Source of the DNA: Daucus carota subsp. sativus
Taxonomy: Eukaryota; Streptophyta; Magnoliopsida; Apiales; Apiaceae
Assembly (NCBI RefSeq): GCF_001625215.2
Contig: NC_030385.2
Span: forward strand, 29,971,598-30,035,597
Direction: 5' to 3'
Length of the DNA stretch: 64,000 nt
A model generated the notes under the pieces. It saw only the letters and a list, made by a program, of their open reading frames with translations, had not been told where the DNA came from and did not search any database. Made by a program: the position numbers and the translations under genes. Position 1 is the first letter of the stretch. Each line of letters opens with the position of its first letter. Of the stretch, positions 38,115-49,758 are shown in pieces.

Positions 38115-39313
38115 AATTGATGGCTGGCTTGCCTTGCAAGCTCAGCCGGAACAATTTGGTTAGCAACTGGTAAATCCTCATTGGAAATATCAGCTCCTGT
38201 TTTGTTTTGCACTGTCTGAAACGCAGTCGAACGTTGACCCAAGTCTATCTCCATGTGGCCCACTTCATTAGTTATTCCCCTCCTTCTTTTTCGGTCTTCA
38301 AGCTGGATATCCTCACTGACTTCCTCATTCAGCTCATACAGAATATTTGACGTTGTTGAATATCCCTTTAAATTAGCACCATGTATATCCCATAATTTGT
38401 TATTCTCATCACGGGGATTTGTTTCAACTGTCGCCCGGAAATCACTCCTTGGACTTATCTCCTTTCCACTTTTTGAAAAATTTTCCCCCGCAAATTTCTC
38501 TCGCCCAATCCTGACCTCCCACGTGTCATCACCTTCTTCCCTTAGCCATTTACTCTGCGACTGTCCTGCCACCCTGCGCGGCGGTGCTCGGAGCCAGCTC
38601 CCCCACTCTTTTGTTACACCCTCATCTCCCCTGTTCAGTGGACTCCTACAAAATCTATCTGTGTGACTGACCAAGCCGCAAACAAAGCAAAATTCTCCCA
38701 GTCGCTCGTACTTGCACACCACAGTAAATTCTTGCCCATCTTTCTTCACTATTTTCTTCTTCCTCTTGATTGGTTTCCTGACATCCAGCCGAATTCGAAT
38801 CCTCATGCACTCACGCCATATGGACGTACTGTTTTTAACATCATACTCCAAGAATTCCCCAAAAAAATTCCCCAATTGCTTACCCACCGTTTCCAACATG
38901 TATCCAACCGGGAGGTTGTAAAGCTGAATCCACATATTCAAAAAGCATGGTTGAACACTCGCTGGGTTTTGACCTACCCCCACAGTTTCTAATGCCACCA
39001 TTGCATTATCAAAAGACCATGGTCCTCCTTTTAGAACCCATTGCATATCTTCCTTCCTGTAAAACTGAAACAAGAAGAGACCTTGTTCCAGATCCTTAAT
39101 GTTTATTCCCATTGTTGGTCGCCAGACATCTGCTAATTTCGATTTCATAGCCCTCACGTTAATGCTTTTTTCTGTAAGCAGACGCCCCACAAGACACAGT
39201 TCATACTTATTCACCCCTTCGTCGACATCTCCTTCTAGCACAAATGCTTCATTTTCTTCTTCGTCAATCTGCAGAGACTCCATATGTTGATCAATATCCT
39301 CCTCATTCGCCAT
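38111..39313 (-). CDS. LINE ORF1, DUF4283/zinc-knuckle protein
   Basis: RNA-binding ORF1 protein of plant L1-type LINEs. An open frame of about 400 residues starts MANEEDIDQH (an in-frame ATG seven codons upstream is possible). The DUF4283-like region, with WRPTMGINIKDL, FYRKEDMQWVLKGGPWSFDN and FLNMWIQLYNLP, is followed by a zinc knuckle C-x2-C-x4-H-x4-C (CFVCGLVSHTDRFC, residues about 216-229 from the upstream ATG). The C-terminal part is basic and low in complexity. The frame is intact, in contrast to ORF2. Confidence 0.9.
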   Translation of the reverse strand: MANEEDIDQHMESLQIDEEENEAFVLEGDVDEGVNKYELCLVGRLLTEKSINVRAMKSKLADVWRPTMGINIKDLEQGLFLFQFYRKEDMQWVLKGGPWSFDNAMVALETVGVGQNPASVQPCFLNMWIQLYNLPVGYMLETVGKQLGNFFGEFLEYDVKNSTSIWRECMRIRIRLDVRKPIKRKKKIVKKDGQEFTVVCKYERLGEFCFVCGLVSHTDRFCRSPLNRGDEGVTKEWGSWLRAPPRRVAGQSQSKWLREEGDDTWEVRIGREKFAGENFSKSGKEISPRSDFRATVETNPRDENNKLWDIHGANLKGYSTTSNILYELNEEVSEDIQLEDRKRRRGITNEVGHMEIDLGQRSTAFQTVQNKTGADISNEDLPVANQIVPAELARQASHQL

Positions 39314-39400
39314 GATAGAAAACAAGGCTCCCACAGTATTCTAAAACTTAAGAATATGGAGAGAAAAATAAAGCTCTCACATGAAACTGGAGAGAAAATT

Positions 39401-39416
39401 AATTGGCTTCAAACTT
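39401..39416. repeat. Target-site duplication of the LINE, 5' side
   Basis: AATTGGCTTCAAACTT, identical to 33094-33109. It fixes the 5' boundary of the LINE at 39400. Confidence 0.88.
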
Positions 39417-41872
39417 ATAAATTACAAAAATGTGTAAATATGATGATTTAGGAGTTATTTAAGCTAGGTAAAAGAAACTGCAACCTAAAAAGTTCTCATA
39501 TGTTTTTATTTTTTTAATTTTCTTAAATGTGTTCAATTTGTTTATTCTCCTGGTATCATTTCCCGCAACTTTTATTCATGAAAATTCACCAAAACCATAA
39601 ACTTGCCTGTTAAACTACATTATATTTTCATGCTATTTATTGGTCCAAGTTTTCAAGCATTCAGCTTCCACAAAAAACAGAAAAAACCTCAACTTCTCTG
39701 CAGATTTATTCATTCGAGCCTTCCACGCTGGTTTACTCATTTAGCGAAGCAAAGATAAAGTAACTTGTACAAATGGCCAATCGGTCATAATTAAGTAAAA
39801 AATAACTCGGGCGGATTCTAAACTTTCGCGAAACCGAACTCAAAAAAGTACTTTTCATCTAAGCTCGAACTCAAAAATACTTCTTATCTCAGCTCGAACT
39901 CCAATTTTATGTACGGAGTACTTTCTAAAAGAACTTCAAAGTCAGACTTGGCTCATTTTGCTGCTCTACTAATCAAGACAGAATTTGTAGAATGATTATC
40001 CACTAATCAACCACCTAATGGAATTATGATACGATTAGTTCGACAAACCCTACCCATATTCTCCTCATAGCAATCAGCATTAACCGCAACACTTGGCAAC
40101 ACAACATTTTGCCAACTCGAAAGTGTTATAAAGTACGCGTTAATTAAAATTTCCTAATAGGAGGAAGAAGTTAAAAAACTTTCAGCTTGTCTATCTTTCT
40201 CCCTAACCAAAAGGCAGTCAAAGATGAGCAAATTAAGCACACCATTACACCGTTTAGTCATTTTTAAACTCCTTAATTGGTTTTAGACGTTGGATTAGTA
40301 TACGTGGTACGAGCTCAAGAAAGAGTATAGACATCAAAGATTAGCTTACGAAGAAAATCCGCAGTAGATTCATGCTAATCCAAATTCGCAATATAAAATA
40401 AAATTACCGCATGTCTCGCACTCCATTCATAATAGTGTTACATTTTATTTTATTTTTTGGAATGATGCGTGTTAATAATCGTTTCCTTTTTTATATAATG
40501 TAACATTCATACGCACCTTGACATGTAAAGTAATTTGTTCTGTATACAAGTTTCGGAAATTTCTTTTATCAAGTCTAACCAAATTAGTCATCAAATTATG
40601 GAGTAAAGAAAAAATGAAAAAGAAAATCAATGGATATATTCAACTGAGATTTTAATTAATATATATAATTTATGGATTTTAATTTTATATGAATTTTAAA
40701 TAAAATGTAGTAGAGTTCATATATAGTCTTTAGAATATAACATTATGTTTTGAAATTTTATGGATTTTGGTGAGATTCAAAATTTTATAATACATTAAAT
40801 AATTTCACAAAATTCATCACTTTATGAAGTCCGAAAAACCCTGATGAATTTGAATTTTATCAGATGTTAATGAATTTTAAATAATATCAATTAAATATCA
40901 TCAGACTTTTAAGTATAATTTAAAATAATGATTGAATACCACCAAATTTGTAGCATAATTCAAAATTATAACTGGATATCATATATTTTTTAAAATCCGA
41001 GTTGACCACACCCAAATTTCATAAATGAAAAAAAAAAAATCTTCAAAATCGCAATTGAGCTAACCCCACGAGATTTACTAGTTTTCTTCTGTATGTAAAA
41101 TCTACCTGAATTTCGTTTTGATTTCGGAATTTGACCTGAAAAATGATTATAGAGCACAGTAAAAAAAATTTTACTCAATAAATTTTTAACAAAAATAAGC
41201 CAGCCAGCCAACTAAAGGCCAAAACAAGATTATAGTAAGTTTATATTTGATTAGCGCTGTAAAGTCGTAGAAAGTGTGGTATAAAATAGTCTCGCAATGG
41301 AATTATAGTTGTCTAAATAAGTCGTACGTATTGATACGGGGGGACGAACATAGCAGACGTGACAATGGTGCAAAATTCTCCTACTCCTGGCCTCGTGGAG
41401 CCTTTTCAATGGACAGGAAGATTCGAAAATCATGCCTAAAAAACCTAACCCATATTTACTTAACTTTGATTGGATTGTTTTACATTCTTAAGTCATGCTA
41501 ATCACAAAGTTAACGTTTCATTAATGGGTTTGTTCCGGGGTTGCTTTTTTCCTGTAACACCAAAATATATAAGTAGATCAGTTATGGTTCCAACTGGGGA
41601 GCATTTCACAACGTTATTTTTAATTCTGTACGGAATATATTATGCCTGGAGGGACCCTGGAATGAAGTGTTAATCATGTTCTTTAGGTCCCTTGCGAAAT
41701 TGCCATCGCGTTTCTTAGTTTGGATTATTTTGACATTCTGGTCCCCAAAACTATAAGGAAAATAGTACAATATGAAAGAAATATTTAAGAGCCTCTCTGG
41801 CTCTCGTATAATTGATTTATAGTTGTTTTTGATTTTAAGTCAAAAATGGATGTTTGTATAATAAATTGAAAA
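39417..41872. other. Gene-free stretch with a decayed MITE
   Basis: No gene recognised. About 40625-41010 is a worn copy of the GAGGGGTGTATT MITE family: TGAGATTTTAATTAAT, TTTTGGTGAGATTC, CACAAAATTCATCACTTTATGAA and GATTGAATACCACC correspond in order to the fresh copies at 61711-62601, with many substitutions and lost ends. Confidence 0.6.
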
Positions 41873-43113
41873 TCAATATACTTATATAAAGGAGAAGCGG
41901 AGGCGTGTGGGTGGCGCCTCTCGAATAGCTCTGTTCTATTTTTCCTAATTTTCTGAAATTTTTGAATGAAAAAAATATCAAAAATTAGAACTGTTTTTTT
42001 TAGTTTCGGATATATTGGAGGAAAGTTTCAGAACTATCTTTTTCAAAATATCAAAATCAAATCAGAATCTGAAACTATCATCATATTTTTGGAAAAAGCG
42101 TATATAAAAACAGAAAGTATTTTTGATAAGCCGGTCTTTTCTCAGATCAACCCCTGTAAATTAAGGCCAGACTTCATGAAATTTAACACACACAATTTTT
42201 CTTGAGCTTATTTGTCTTCTCCATCTAATACAAAGTTACACTCTAGATGTTTTGAACGACGATAAAGATGATTGGCTCATAAGAGTAAGAGTTTGTTAGA
42301 TGTGGTAGTCGACAAATCCAAACACGAGTGAACAATATAGTCTTGACATGATATTGATGGATGAAAAGGTCAATAGATTAACGGTCAGGGATGTATGTTT
42401 GTTCTTTATTTTTATTTTATAATATTTGTTTTGTTCATCGGATATATTTGTTATTGTTAATTTTTACATGGTTTACTTTATATACAGGAAATGATTATTC
42501 ATGCAACACTTTCATAATATATGTTTGCTTAGTTAAATTCAAGCACCTTTTAAGTGAAATCTGTTTATACAGCATAAATAAAAGGCTGTTGCAAAGGTAA
42601 TTATAGACCGAGATCTCATGGATTTAAGTTGATGTTTTTGCAGTCAATCAATCGTGAAAAGGAAGGAATCACTAATACACCCGTGCATGAATTAGAGCTC
42701 ATACGTCCCGAGATGATTAATGTTCGTACAACTCGAACACAATGTTTATTCCTATTGAAATTAGGGATGGTTACAGAGTTGTATCTCAATATTATTTATA
42801 CTTTTACGCACCTATGTTAAACACAATCAAAATTAAGATTTGTTGTGTTTTGAATCATTAATTACATGCAGATATTTATTTTCATTGTTTCACTCATGAA
42901 TTATATATAGTACAATCTTACAATTTTATATATTAATATTGGTATTGCATCGAGACGTTTATAATATAAAATTATTTTATTCTAAAATTATTAATTTTGA
43001 ACCATTAATATAATTTTTATAGGCTGCTGCAAATTTATTTTATTTTATAAATTCTAATATTGAATCATTAGTAATATTTTATAGTCTGCCGCAAAGCGCG
43101 GCTTCTCAACTAG
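41873..43113 (+). mobile_element. Small non-autonomous Helitron
   Basis: It starts TCAATATACTTATATAAAGG after an A (41872) and ends CTAG before a T (43114), with no target-site duplication. A hairpin (CCGC-AAAGC-GCGG, 43089-43101) lies about 8 nt before the terminal CTAG. TC at the 5' end, a 3' hairpin plus CTRR and insertion between A and T are the Helitron signature. The 1,241-bp body has no Rep/helicase frame, so it depends on an element elsewhere. Confidence 0.75.
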
Positions 43114-43776
43114 TCGATTAAAATCACATTGAAGAAAGTATGTTTTGTTTAACAACCTGTTTTATTTTTGTAATTATATATGATAATTATTAATATTATA
43201 TTATCATTCAAATGAATAATCTATTAAATTTGATTTTTTGTTTTTTAATAATTTATATATAAGTCATAATAAAAAATTAATCTATTAGCCAATTTTAATT
43301 TTACAAAACAAAATTATTTTAAATTATAAATTATTATTTTAAACTCATCCAAATCATCTTAATAAAAACTCGGATATACAAGTGCCAAAAGAGGGTCAAA
43401 ATGGTATTCACCCTCCAGATTATAACTAATTTCATTTTATTCCTTTCATGGCTAAAATTGAACTTTTTCCCCGCACTACTGATAACTGTATAATTTTTTT
43501 AGCAAAAACAGTATTACATGCGTCAACAAAAATTACGGAAAATGATTCGGGGATGCAAAATCAATGCCAAACGAGTGGATTGCATTTTATGTCCAAGGTA
43601 AAAAATAATCAGGAAAGAAATAAGAACATTTTCTTTCCATTTTCCTTCTCTGATTGTAAGTTATTTTTAAAAATAAATAAATAAAGAGCATGCCGTTAAA
43701 GTACAAACTAAGAGCTTACTACTGAACAGTAAACACGTTTGAATGTTTGATACAGGGTGTACAAATTATGGTTTTA

Positions 43777-44140
43777 GGGTCTGTTTGGGAGTGCTGTTAA
43801 AAATTGCTGTGCTGTCAGAAAAAGTGCTGGTAAAATAAGTGCTGTTGTAGAAATCAGATAACTGTTTGGTAATTTTTTGATATTTGCTTATTTTGAGTTA
43901 TAATATTAAAAAAATAATGTTTTTGATGAGATTTGATAATGAAATCTGTAACAGCTTTCTGCAAAAGCTGAAAAGCAGCTTTTTCCAAAAGCATGGGAGG
44001 ACCTGCTTTCTCCAACAGCAGCTTTTCAGCTAAAAGCTGCTGTTCGGAAAAGCTGCTTTTAGATTTACCAAACAGTTTTTCACCTGCTTTTCAGCAAAAA
44101 GCTGCTGTTGCTGTCTGCAACAGCAGCCCCAAACGGTACC
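43777..44140. mobile_element. Tourist-like (PIF/Harbinger) MITE
   Basis: The ends are GGGTCTGTTTGGG and CCCAAACGGTACC, flanked by TTA at 43774-43776 and 44141-44143. The interior is dominated by complementary AGCTGCTTTT/AAAAGCAGCT motifs, so it folds extensively. 364 bp, non-coding. Confidence 0.82.
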
Positions 44141-44569
44141 TTAAAGCCCACTGGGATTGGAACAACTGTTGGATTACTTATTTTTTCTTGACTGAGAAAT
44201 TTTCTTTCTTTACAAAACTGGGGGAATTTGACATGTTGGAACTATATAAAACTTGTGCAAAGAATTTTATAGCAATCCAAAATATTAAAGCTGAGAACCT
44301 GTAAATTCAAAGAGAGAGAAAAAATATGACTACTCATGAGTCATGCACCTATCTTCCAAAGAACCTCGACGCTACACATTTTCCTGCCCGCTAAAAAAGA
44401 GGTTTTCAATGTGCTAATGATGGCTATATGAAGTTCTTCAAACATCATGAGTAATCTTCTTTCTTCTTATTTTGTTAAGGTATTTGCATTAAAGAAAAGA
44501 AAATAAAAGGAGCAGATAAGAAATCAGCTGCTCATGATTACAGACTAGGAATAAAACTAAAACAAGAGG
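44141..44569. other. Gene-free stretch
   Basis: Nothing recognisable between the MITE and the LINE remnant. Confidence 0.45.
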
Positions 44570-44890
44570 GAAATTAGTTCAGGTAGGGGGAAGAGGATTG
44601 TCAAGTCCAGTAATACAAAGTCTGAAAACAAGCTGAGTGAAGGGGTATTCTAAAAAAAGATGCTGGTTTGATTCTCTACCATTGATACAGAGAAGCAGGG
44701 ATCGCCGTCCACAGTGCCAGAATCCAAAAGTTTATCTAAAGTAGCAACTCTGTTATGCATAATATGCCAATGAAGAAATGAGTATCGAGGAATTGCAAGA
44801 CGATGCCATACACTTTTAGTTTTGTACCAGGAAACAGTAGTGCTAGTATTTGCCAAGAGAGGTCCATAATGAGTAATCTTAAAAATCATA
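44570..44890 (-). pseudogene. LINE remnant, zf-RVT domain
   Basis: The minus-strand frame reads VWHRLAIPRYSFLHWHIM, HNRVATLDKLL and, beyond an internal stop, a segment like the FxxxPF(T/S) end of the domain. This is the reverse-transcriptase zinc-binding region of a plant LINE (compare WRLEIPHKIKVFMWRF in the element at 33110). The usual cysteines are partly lost and nothing else of the element is recognisable. Confidence 0.7.
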
Positions 44891-45576
44891 GACTACAGAA
44901 CAAGAAAAATTGGGATGCACGTATCACAAGGCTGTTATCTAATAACATGTGGTTCTTCACAACTCACAAAAACCGGTACTGTCCGGGAAAACATAAGAAG
45001 CTCCAAAATAGCAAATTAAGCTCCAAAAATTAGTTTTGAAAAAGCTATTTGGTAAAAAAATATCAGTTAGAAAATTGTCATATGACTACTTAGAATACAA
45101 AAAACTAATTAAAAAACTATATACCAAACCAGTTCCATACTAAACTTAATCAAGTTATATTTCCCTGTTCTCCAGTTAATCAAGTTCTCATTCTTCCATA
45201 ATTTAATCTCTTCAAGTGATATAACTATCATAGTTTTGTTGACATTCCAGATCTCCTCTGTTGACATCTTCTGCATAACTTAGCTTCTGTCTTAGCATTG
45301 TACATTTGCACATAAACCCAAGATGAACAAGGGCTATATATACAAATCATACAACTGCTTGCTTAAATTAAAAGTGGAAAACTAGGAATAAGAAACTCAA
45401 AATTGATATTCTAGAATATAACAAAAGAAAACCTTCCAGGTACAGTTCAACAGTTAACTAAAGAAAAAGAGAAATCTTTGAGATACATACGGGAAATGAT
45501 CTCTCATCAAATACTCGAAAACGCAATGTAATTCTAGCAAAATACCATACAACTGTTCCAGACTGCAACAAGTCAT
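44891..45576. other. Gene-free stretch, probably including the uL23 3' UTR
   Basis: No gene recognised. The part next to 45577 is expected to hold the 3' UTR of the minus-strand ribosomal protein gene. Confidence 0.5.
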
Positions 45577-47334
45577 TTAAATTATACCAATCTTGTTGGC
45601 AACATCCAATGCATCGTAGTCAGGAGTCAACCTAACATAGGCTTTCTTTGTTCCGTCAGGCCTGGAATACAACAAATGAAAGTTCTTTTTAACACAGTCC
45701 TCTTTTGACAAAAACACAAAAAAGAAGACCAACAGTGTTAACAAGCACCGTACAGCAATGACAACATATTCAACGAGCAAAATAAAAAAGACCCATACAG
45801 TGATACAGGTTATCCAAGTTGAACATTATTTTCCAAGGTTTACACCAAGGATATGAAGCAATAGTATGAACAATAAAACCTAAGCAATATGTACTCATAA
45901 AGCCCTCAACATACCTACAAAAAAATTCTGTGTCACACACAAAAAGTCCTTAGAGCCAATCCCAGACAAAGTAACAAACTTCTGTTCAAGGGTGAGATTA
46001 ATTCCCTCAAAATACACAAGATACATATCTGGGTTAACATTTCTACTTCATTTACAAAATCATTACAATGTTGACAAAAAAAGGTGCATTGACTGCATTC
46101 AAAATTTGAAGCTAATTCAAACTTCAAAAGTTCACACTGATGCAATTCAAATATATGTTATAATAAAACAATTTCGAGGAACCCAGACCCAAAAGAAAAG
46201 AGCATTCAAGGAAAACAAATAATTAAAGAGATGGAATTTAAGCTTATTTATATGACTTAGTTTATAGAGCCCAGAAATAGTTTCATCTAGGTAAGTTTTA
46301 ACAACTTAACAAGAAACTTTTATACAAACAAGGAGCCAAAATATGAACTGAGTGATTTACCTGATCAATGTGTTGACCTTCTTGGTCTGAATATCATACA
46401 TCTTCTTGACAGCATCCTTAATCTTCTTCTTGTTGGCACGGATGTCAACGATGAAAACCAGAGTGTTATTGTCTTCAATCTTCTTCATTGCAGATTCAGT
46501 GGTCAATGGGTACTTGAGGATCTGGTACTGATCAAGCTTGTTCCTTGGAGTTGCGCTGATACGGGGATATTTGGGATTCCTGTCCTTGGTCAGTGTCCTT
46601 GGCCTGTGAAACGTGACCGAGGTTCTGATCTTCTTGACCTTCTTGAATTTTGTTGTGCCAGATTTCACAGCTTTTGCTGTTTTCAGTGCCTGAGCCTTTG
46701 CATCAGACTTCTTGGTCACATCCACTGACAGAAACATCAACGATTTAAACCCAGGCTAATTATCACTTATTTAGCTCAATATTTTCCACAGTTAGTATTT
46801 ACCCAATTCCAACAGCATTTAATTGCATTATATCTGTTATTGCTTTAAATACAAAAGTGCAAGCTATGCTCATTAGTAGTGACACACATTAAAAAGCACC
46901 CAATTAAAAAAATTAACATATAAAGTCCGTAAATTATCTCAGTTGGAGCTTAACTGCTAATAGATAAACCCTACAAGCAATCCACATAGTTCTCTTCTCG
47001 ATTTCTAAACAGTATTACCACCCAAGTATATCCTTACAAGTCACACTATTCTAAACATCTTGATAACTTACTAGGCAGTCATTACACCAACAATGCATAT
47101 AGCTGCTCGAATTTAATAAAAATATAATTACAAATCAAAAATCATATCATTTCACAAGATAACAAGTGCACCTACACCACTGACCCCATTTTCCACAATC
47201 AACATAAAATTAAAAAAAATTGTGTGCATCAAGCATTCTCAACATAATATCCACAAAATTAATCAAAGACACCAACTAGTATCCAAACACACACAATACA
47301 TTCAGATCGAACAAGTACCTTTAGCCGGCGACAT
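45577..47334 (-). CDS. RPL23A: 60S ribosomal protein uL23 (RPL23a)
   Basis: Large-subunit protein at the exit tunnel, docking site for SRP and nascent-chain factors. Three exons, 47319-47334, 46361-46724 and 45577-45661, total 465 nt and encode 154 residues, the normal plant length. The first exon holds only MSPAK plus one base. Exon 2 carries the basic N-terminal extension and the conserved [39 protein letters not shown] and [19 protein letters not shown]. Exon 3 gives [20 protein letters not shown] and the terminal ANKIGII. A probable 5' UTR intron lies at about 47365-47471. Both phase-split codons (G/TG and AG/G) restore conserved residues. It reads as intact. Confidence 0.96.
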
Positions 47335-47471
47335 GGTTCGATATCAAGACCTGTAAGACTTCACCTGTAACAATAGCAGCAATAATAATTAGGGCATATA
47401 CATATATGTATGTATAGATGTGTATAATGATGAATCGAGAAGAAGATCGAGGTAGAACAAGGGAGACATAC

Positions 47472-47620
47472 CTGAACGGCTAGGGTTTTGGAACTGAAGA
47501 GAGATACAGAGGCGAGTATTTATATAAACGATTGGAATATAGAAGGCCCAAAATGTTCGTTGTTCTCCGAAACCCAGAAGGTGTGTTTCTGTGGCCCAAC
47601 TTCTTTAGGGCCCAAAATAA
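47472..47620 (-). promoter_or_regulatory. Promoter of the uL23 gene (telo-box and site II)
   Basis: On the minus strand a telo-box AAACCCTA (47481-47488) lies in the leader. TGGGCC-type site II motifs occur as GGCCCA near 47546, 47592 and 47608. The arrangement parallels the uS8 promoter and is typical of plant ribosomal-protein genes. Confidence 0.7.
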
Positions 47621-47656
47621 TTTTATGCGTCTCCCTCATCTTTGCTTTGAAAACTA

Positions 47657-48174
47657 GGGCCGTTTGGGTGAGCTTAAAATAAGTGCTTATTGCTTAAAGT
47701 AAAAAAATGGTGATTCAGGCTATCAGAAGTAAGGTTTCCATGGTCTCACCGTTTGGCTTAATAATAGAAGAATGCAGGAAGGGTTGTTCTAGTTTTAACA
47801 AGTGTGTCTTGTTTTTTATTCGCCGATCTGCTAATATGGCTGCTCACTTTCTAGCGAAGGAGGCATATTCATTTCCAGGTCGAGAAATTGATGGGAGAAA
47901 TGTTCCTGTCAATCTGAAAACTATTTTGTTGGCTGATTTACCTTAATATAAGCTTCCCTTTTCTTCCAAAAAAAAAAAAAGTGAAGTAGAAGTTAGAAGC
48001 AAGTTAAGACTTATAAGTGATAAAAGTGTTTGGGAAAGAAGTAAAAGCCGTGAGACAAAAGCTAGTAATCGTAGCTTTTTTTAAGTACTTCTTGACTTCT
48101 TACACAGACGGTACAAATAAGTGTTTCTAACTTATAATTCAGAAACCGGGCTTATATGCCCGTGCCAAACACCC
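47657..48174. mobile_element. MITE split by a LINE fragment
   Basis: The left part (about 47657-47706) starts GGGCCGTTTGGGTGAGC and the right part (47981-48174) ends CCAAACACCC. The two together align with the uninterrupted copy at 15492-15739, including GAAGTTAGAAGCAAGTTAAG. The intervening 275 bp is a LINE-derived piece ending in poly(A). Confidence 0.8.
47707..47980 (+). pseudogene. 5'-truncated LINE insertion: RNase H end plus poly(A)
   Basis: The open frame reads VIQAIRSKVSMVSPFGLI, then VLFFIRRSANMAAHFLAKEA, matching the C-terminal end of LINE RNase H (compare HVKKQANKVAHNLA at 33130-33648). A stop at 47944 is followed by a short 3' tail and 13 A's (47968-47980). It is a classic short, 5'-truncated insertion, landing inside an older MITE. 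Confidence 0.82.
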
Positions 48175-48505
48175 ACTTTCTCTTCTCTTTATATAATAGT
48201 TGCTGAATGTTGTTCCCTACAGTACCCTCTTATGCAAACAACTTCACCCTGCATTGCTGTTTAATTTCAAAAATGCCACTACCCACGTGACATTTCACAA
48301 CCTTATGTGTACGCTGAAGAAAGCGACACATGTCATGGCTAATGCATACAACACAGCTTCTTTTGAAAGTTTGGTGACAACAGCTTGCTTGGGAAGTTGT
48401 TTTTTCAAATTAGAAGCTTGATTTTAGAATCATGTATCTCGCTGCTTTCTTCTTTCACCGCTCCCATTCTTCGACGCACTCGAGGGTGGTTGTTTTGCGG
48501 AGATC

Positions 48506-49730
48506 ATGTCTGAGGTATTGTAGGAATTCTACTTTGCAATGCTCTGTTTTGGCAGCATTTAAATATGTTTGCTATTTTTTTTAATATCTCTACCTGTTAA
48601 TTTCTTGACAGAATGCTGATAAAGACGACTCTTCTTGGCGTTTATTTACATCTGAGGATATGATTAATGGTATGCCACTATCCTTATAAATTCAGATTTT
48701 AGCCATTATCAGACTTCATTAACATATGATCTTTTCATTAATTTAATTTAGGTTACAAGGCTCTTAAAAGAAGGAAAACTGCTAGAAATGTCAAGAAAGC
48801 TTCTGGATTCATGAATAGGGAGGCAGAAGTATTATCTGTCAACAGCGCATATGCACCAAACAGCTCAACAGTGTCTTCTACGACCTCTTGTAATATTCAT
48901 TTGCAGTTTAAATGCATATTTTATGTCATGTTTTATGTAGTGTTGTTAAGTATGTTGTATGTGTTGATGTTTCTATTCGTATATTGTGTACTAATCATTT
49001 GCCCTGTAAATTTTATGTACTGTTGTTAGGTATGTTTTATGTGTTGCTTTATGTGTTGTTTAGTTGATGTTCTGTTTGTAATTTGTCGTACTCTGTTAAG
49101 ATACCAGTAGCCAACCTTAATATGCCTTACATAAAAATTGCTGAACTTGCCTTGATATATAAGACTGTTGTTTTTGCAGCTGAGAATATCAAAAGCACCT
49201 CTTGCAAAAACAAAATGCCACAGAAAACACCTCTAAGGACTCCCTTTACTGATATTACTAATAAATTACCTAGAACCAATGATGACAGAGATAAGGCCAA
49301 TAAAATATAAAATTAGAGGGAATGCCCGACTGAAATACCTTGGTCGGAATCTCCCTGATGATGAGCTGAGTAAAAATCAGACTGCCTCGGCTATTGTGGA
49401 TGATGAGAATTGTGGTATGACTTCTGTATTATATTTTTTGCTATCTATATCATCACCTTTAAAGACAATAAATAGCAGTAATTGATTTTTGGTTATGATT
49501 GAACATACACAGAGATGCTAAGGTTTGAAAATTGTGATGATTCTCTATTTGAAACGGACAGCTCAAATGGTAAGGATAGTTGTGTTTCTTGATTTCTTAT
49601 TGAAACAATGATTAATTTGTTTAATACTTGATTCAACAAAATGCAGCTGAGAGAATGGAAAGCACCTCTTGCAAAAACAAAATGCCACTAAAAACACCTC
49701 TGAGGAAAAAATATAGAATCTCATAGTTGA
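48506..49730 (+). pseudogene. Unknown spliced ORF in the Helitron, degenerate
   Basis: Exon-like segments join in frame: 48506-48514 (MSE), 48612-48669 (NADKDDSSWRLFTSEDM), 48752-48889 (GYKALKRRKTARNVKKASG) and one from 49180 (STSCKNKMPQKTPLRTPF, then TDITNKLPR). Past about 49290 the likely sequence RGNARLKYLGRNLPDDELS lies in another frame. Further pieces follow at about 49512-49568 and 49647-49725, the last repeating SCKNKMPLKTPLR. PL(S/R)-DITN motifs are, to my knowledge, frequent near the N terminus of plant Helitron helicase ORFs, which suggests the remains of that N terminus. Not certain; no domain is nameable. Confidence 0.45.
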
Positions 49731-49758
49731 AGTGCTTAACTCCTTTTGCATGTACTAG

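Larger units (their letters stand above)
33110..39400 (-). mobile_element. LINE (L1-type non-LTR retrotransposon), near full length
   Basis: Bounded by a 16-bp exact target-site duplication (33094-33109 and 39401-39416). Subtracting a nested 892-bp hAT element and its extra 8-bp duplication leaves about 5.4 kb. Order on the minus strand: short 5' UTR (39314-39400), ORF1 nucleic-acid-binding protein, then ORF2 with endonuclease, reverse transcriptase, zf-RVT and RNase H regions. ORF1 and ORF2 overlap by ATGA at 38111-38114. The RNase H end lies in a different frame from the reverse transcriptase, so this copy has lost activity through frameshifts as well as through the insertion. Both ends being intact shows a full-length insertion rather than the usual 5'-truncated one. 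Confidence 0.92.

Noticed and set aside
38253-39290. Several plus-strand ORFs of 60-140 codons
   Set aside because: They lie antisense to the intact LINE ORF1 and show no domain; shadows of the real frame.
42391-42600. 69-codon hydrophobic ORF inside the small Helitron
   Set aside because: AT-rich chance frame rich in Phe, Leu, Ile and Tyr, with no resemblance to Helitron proteins.
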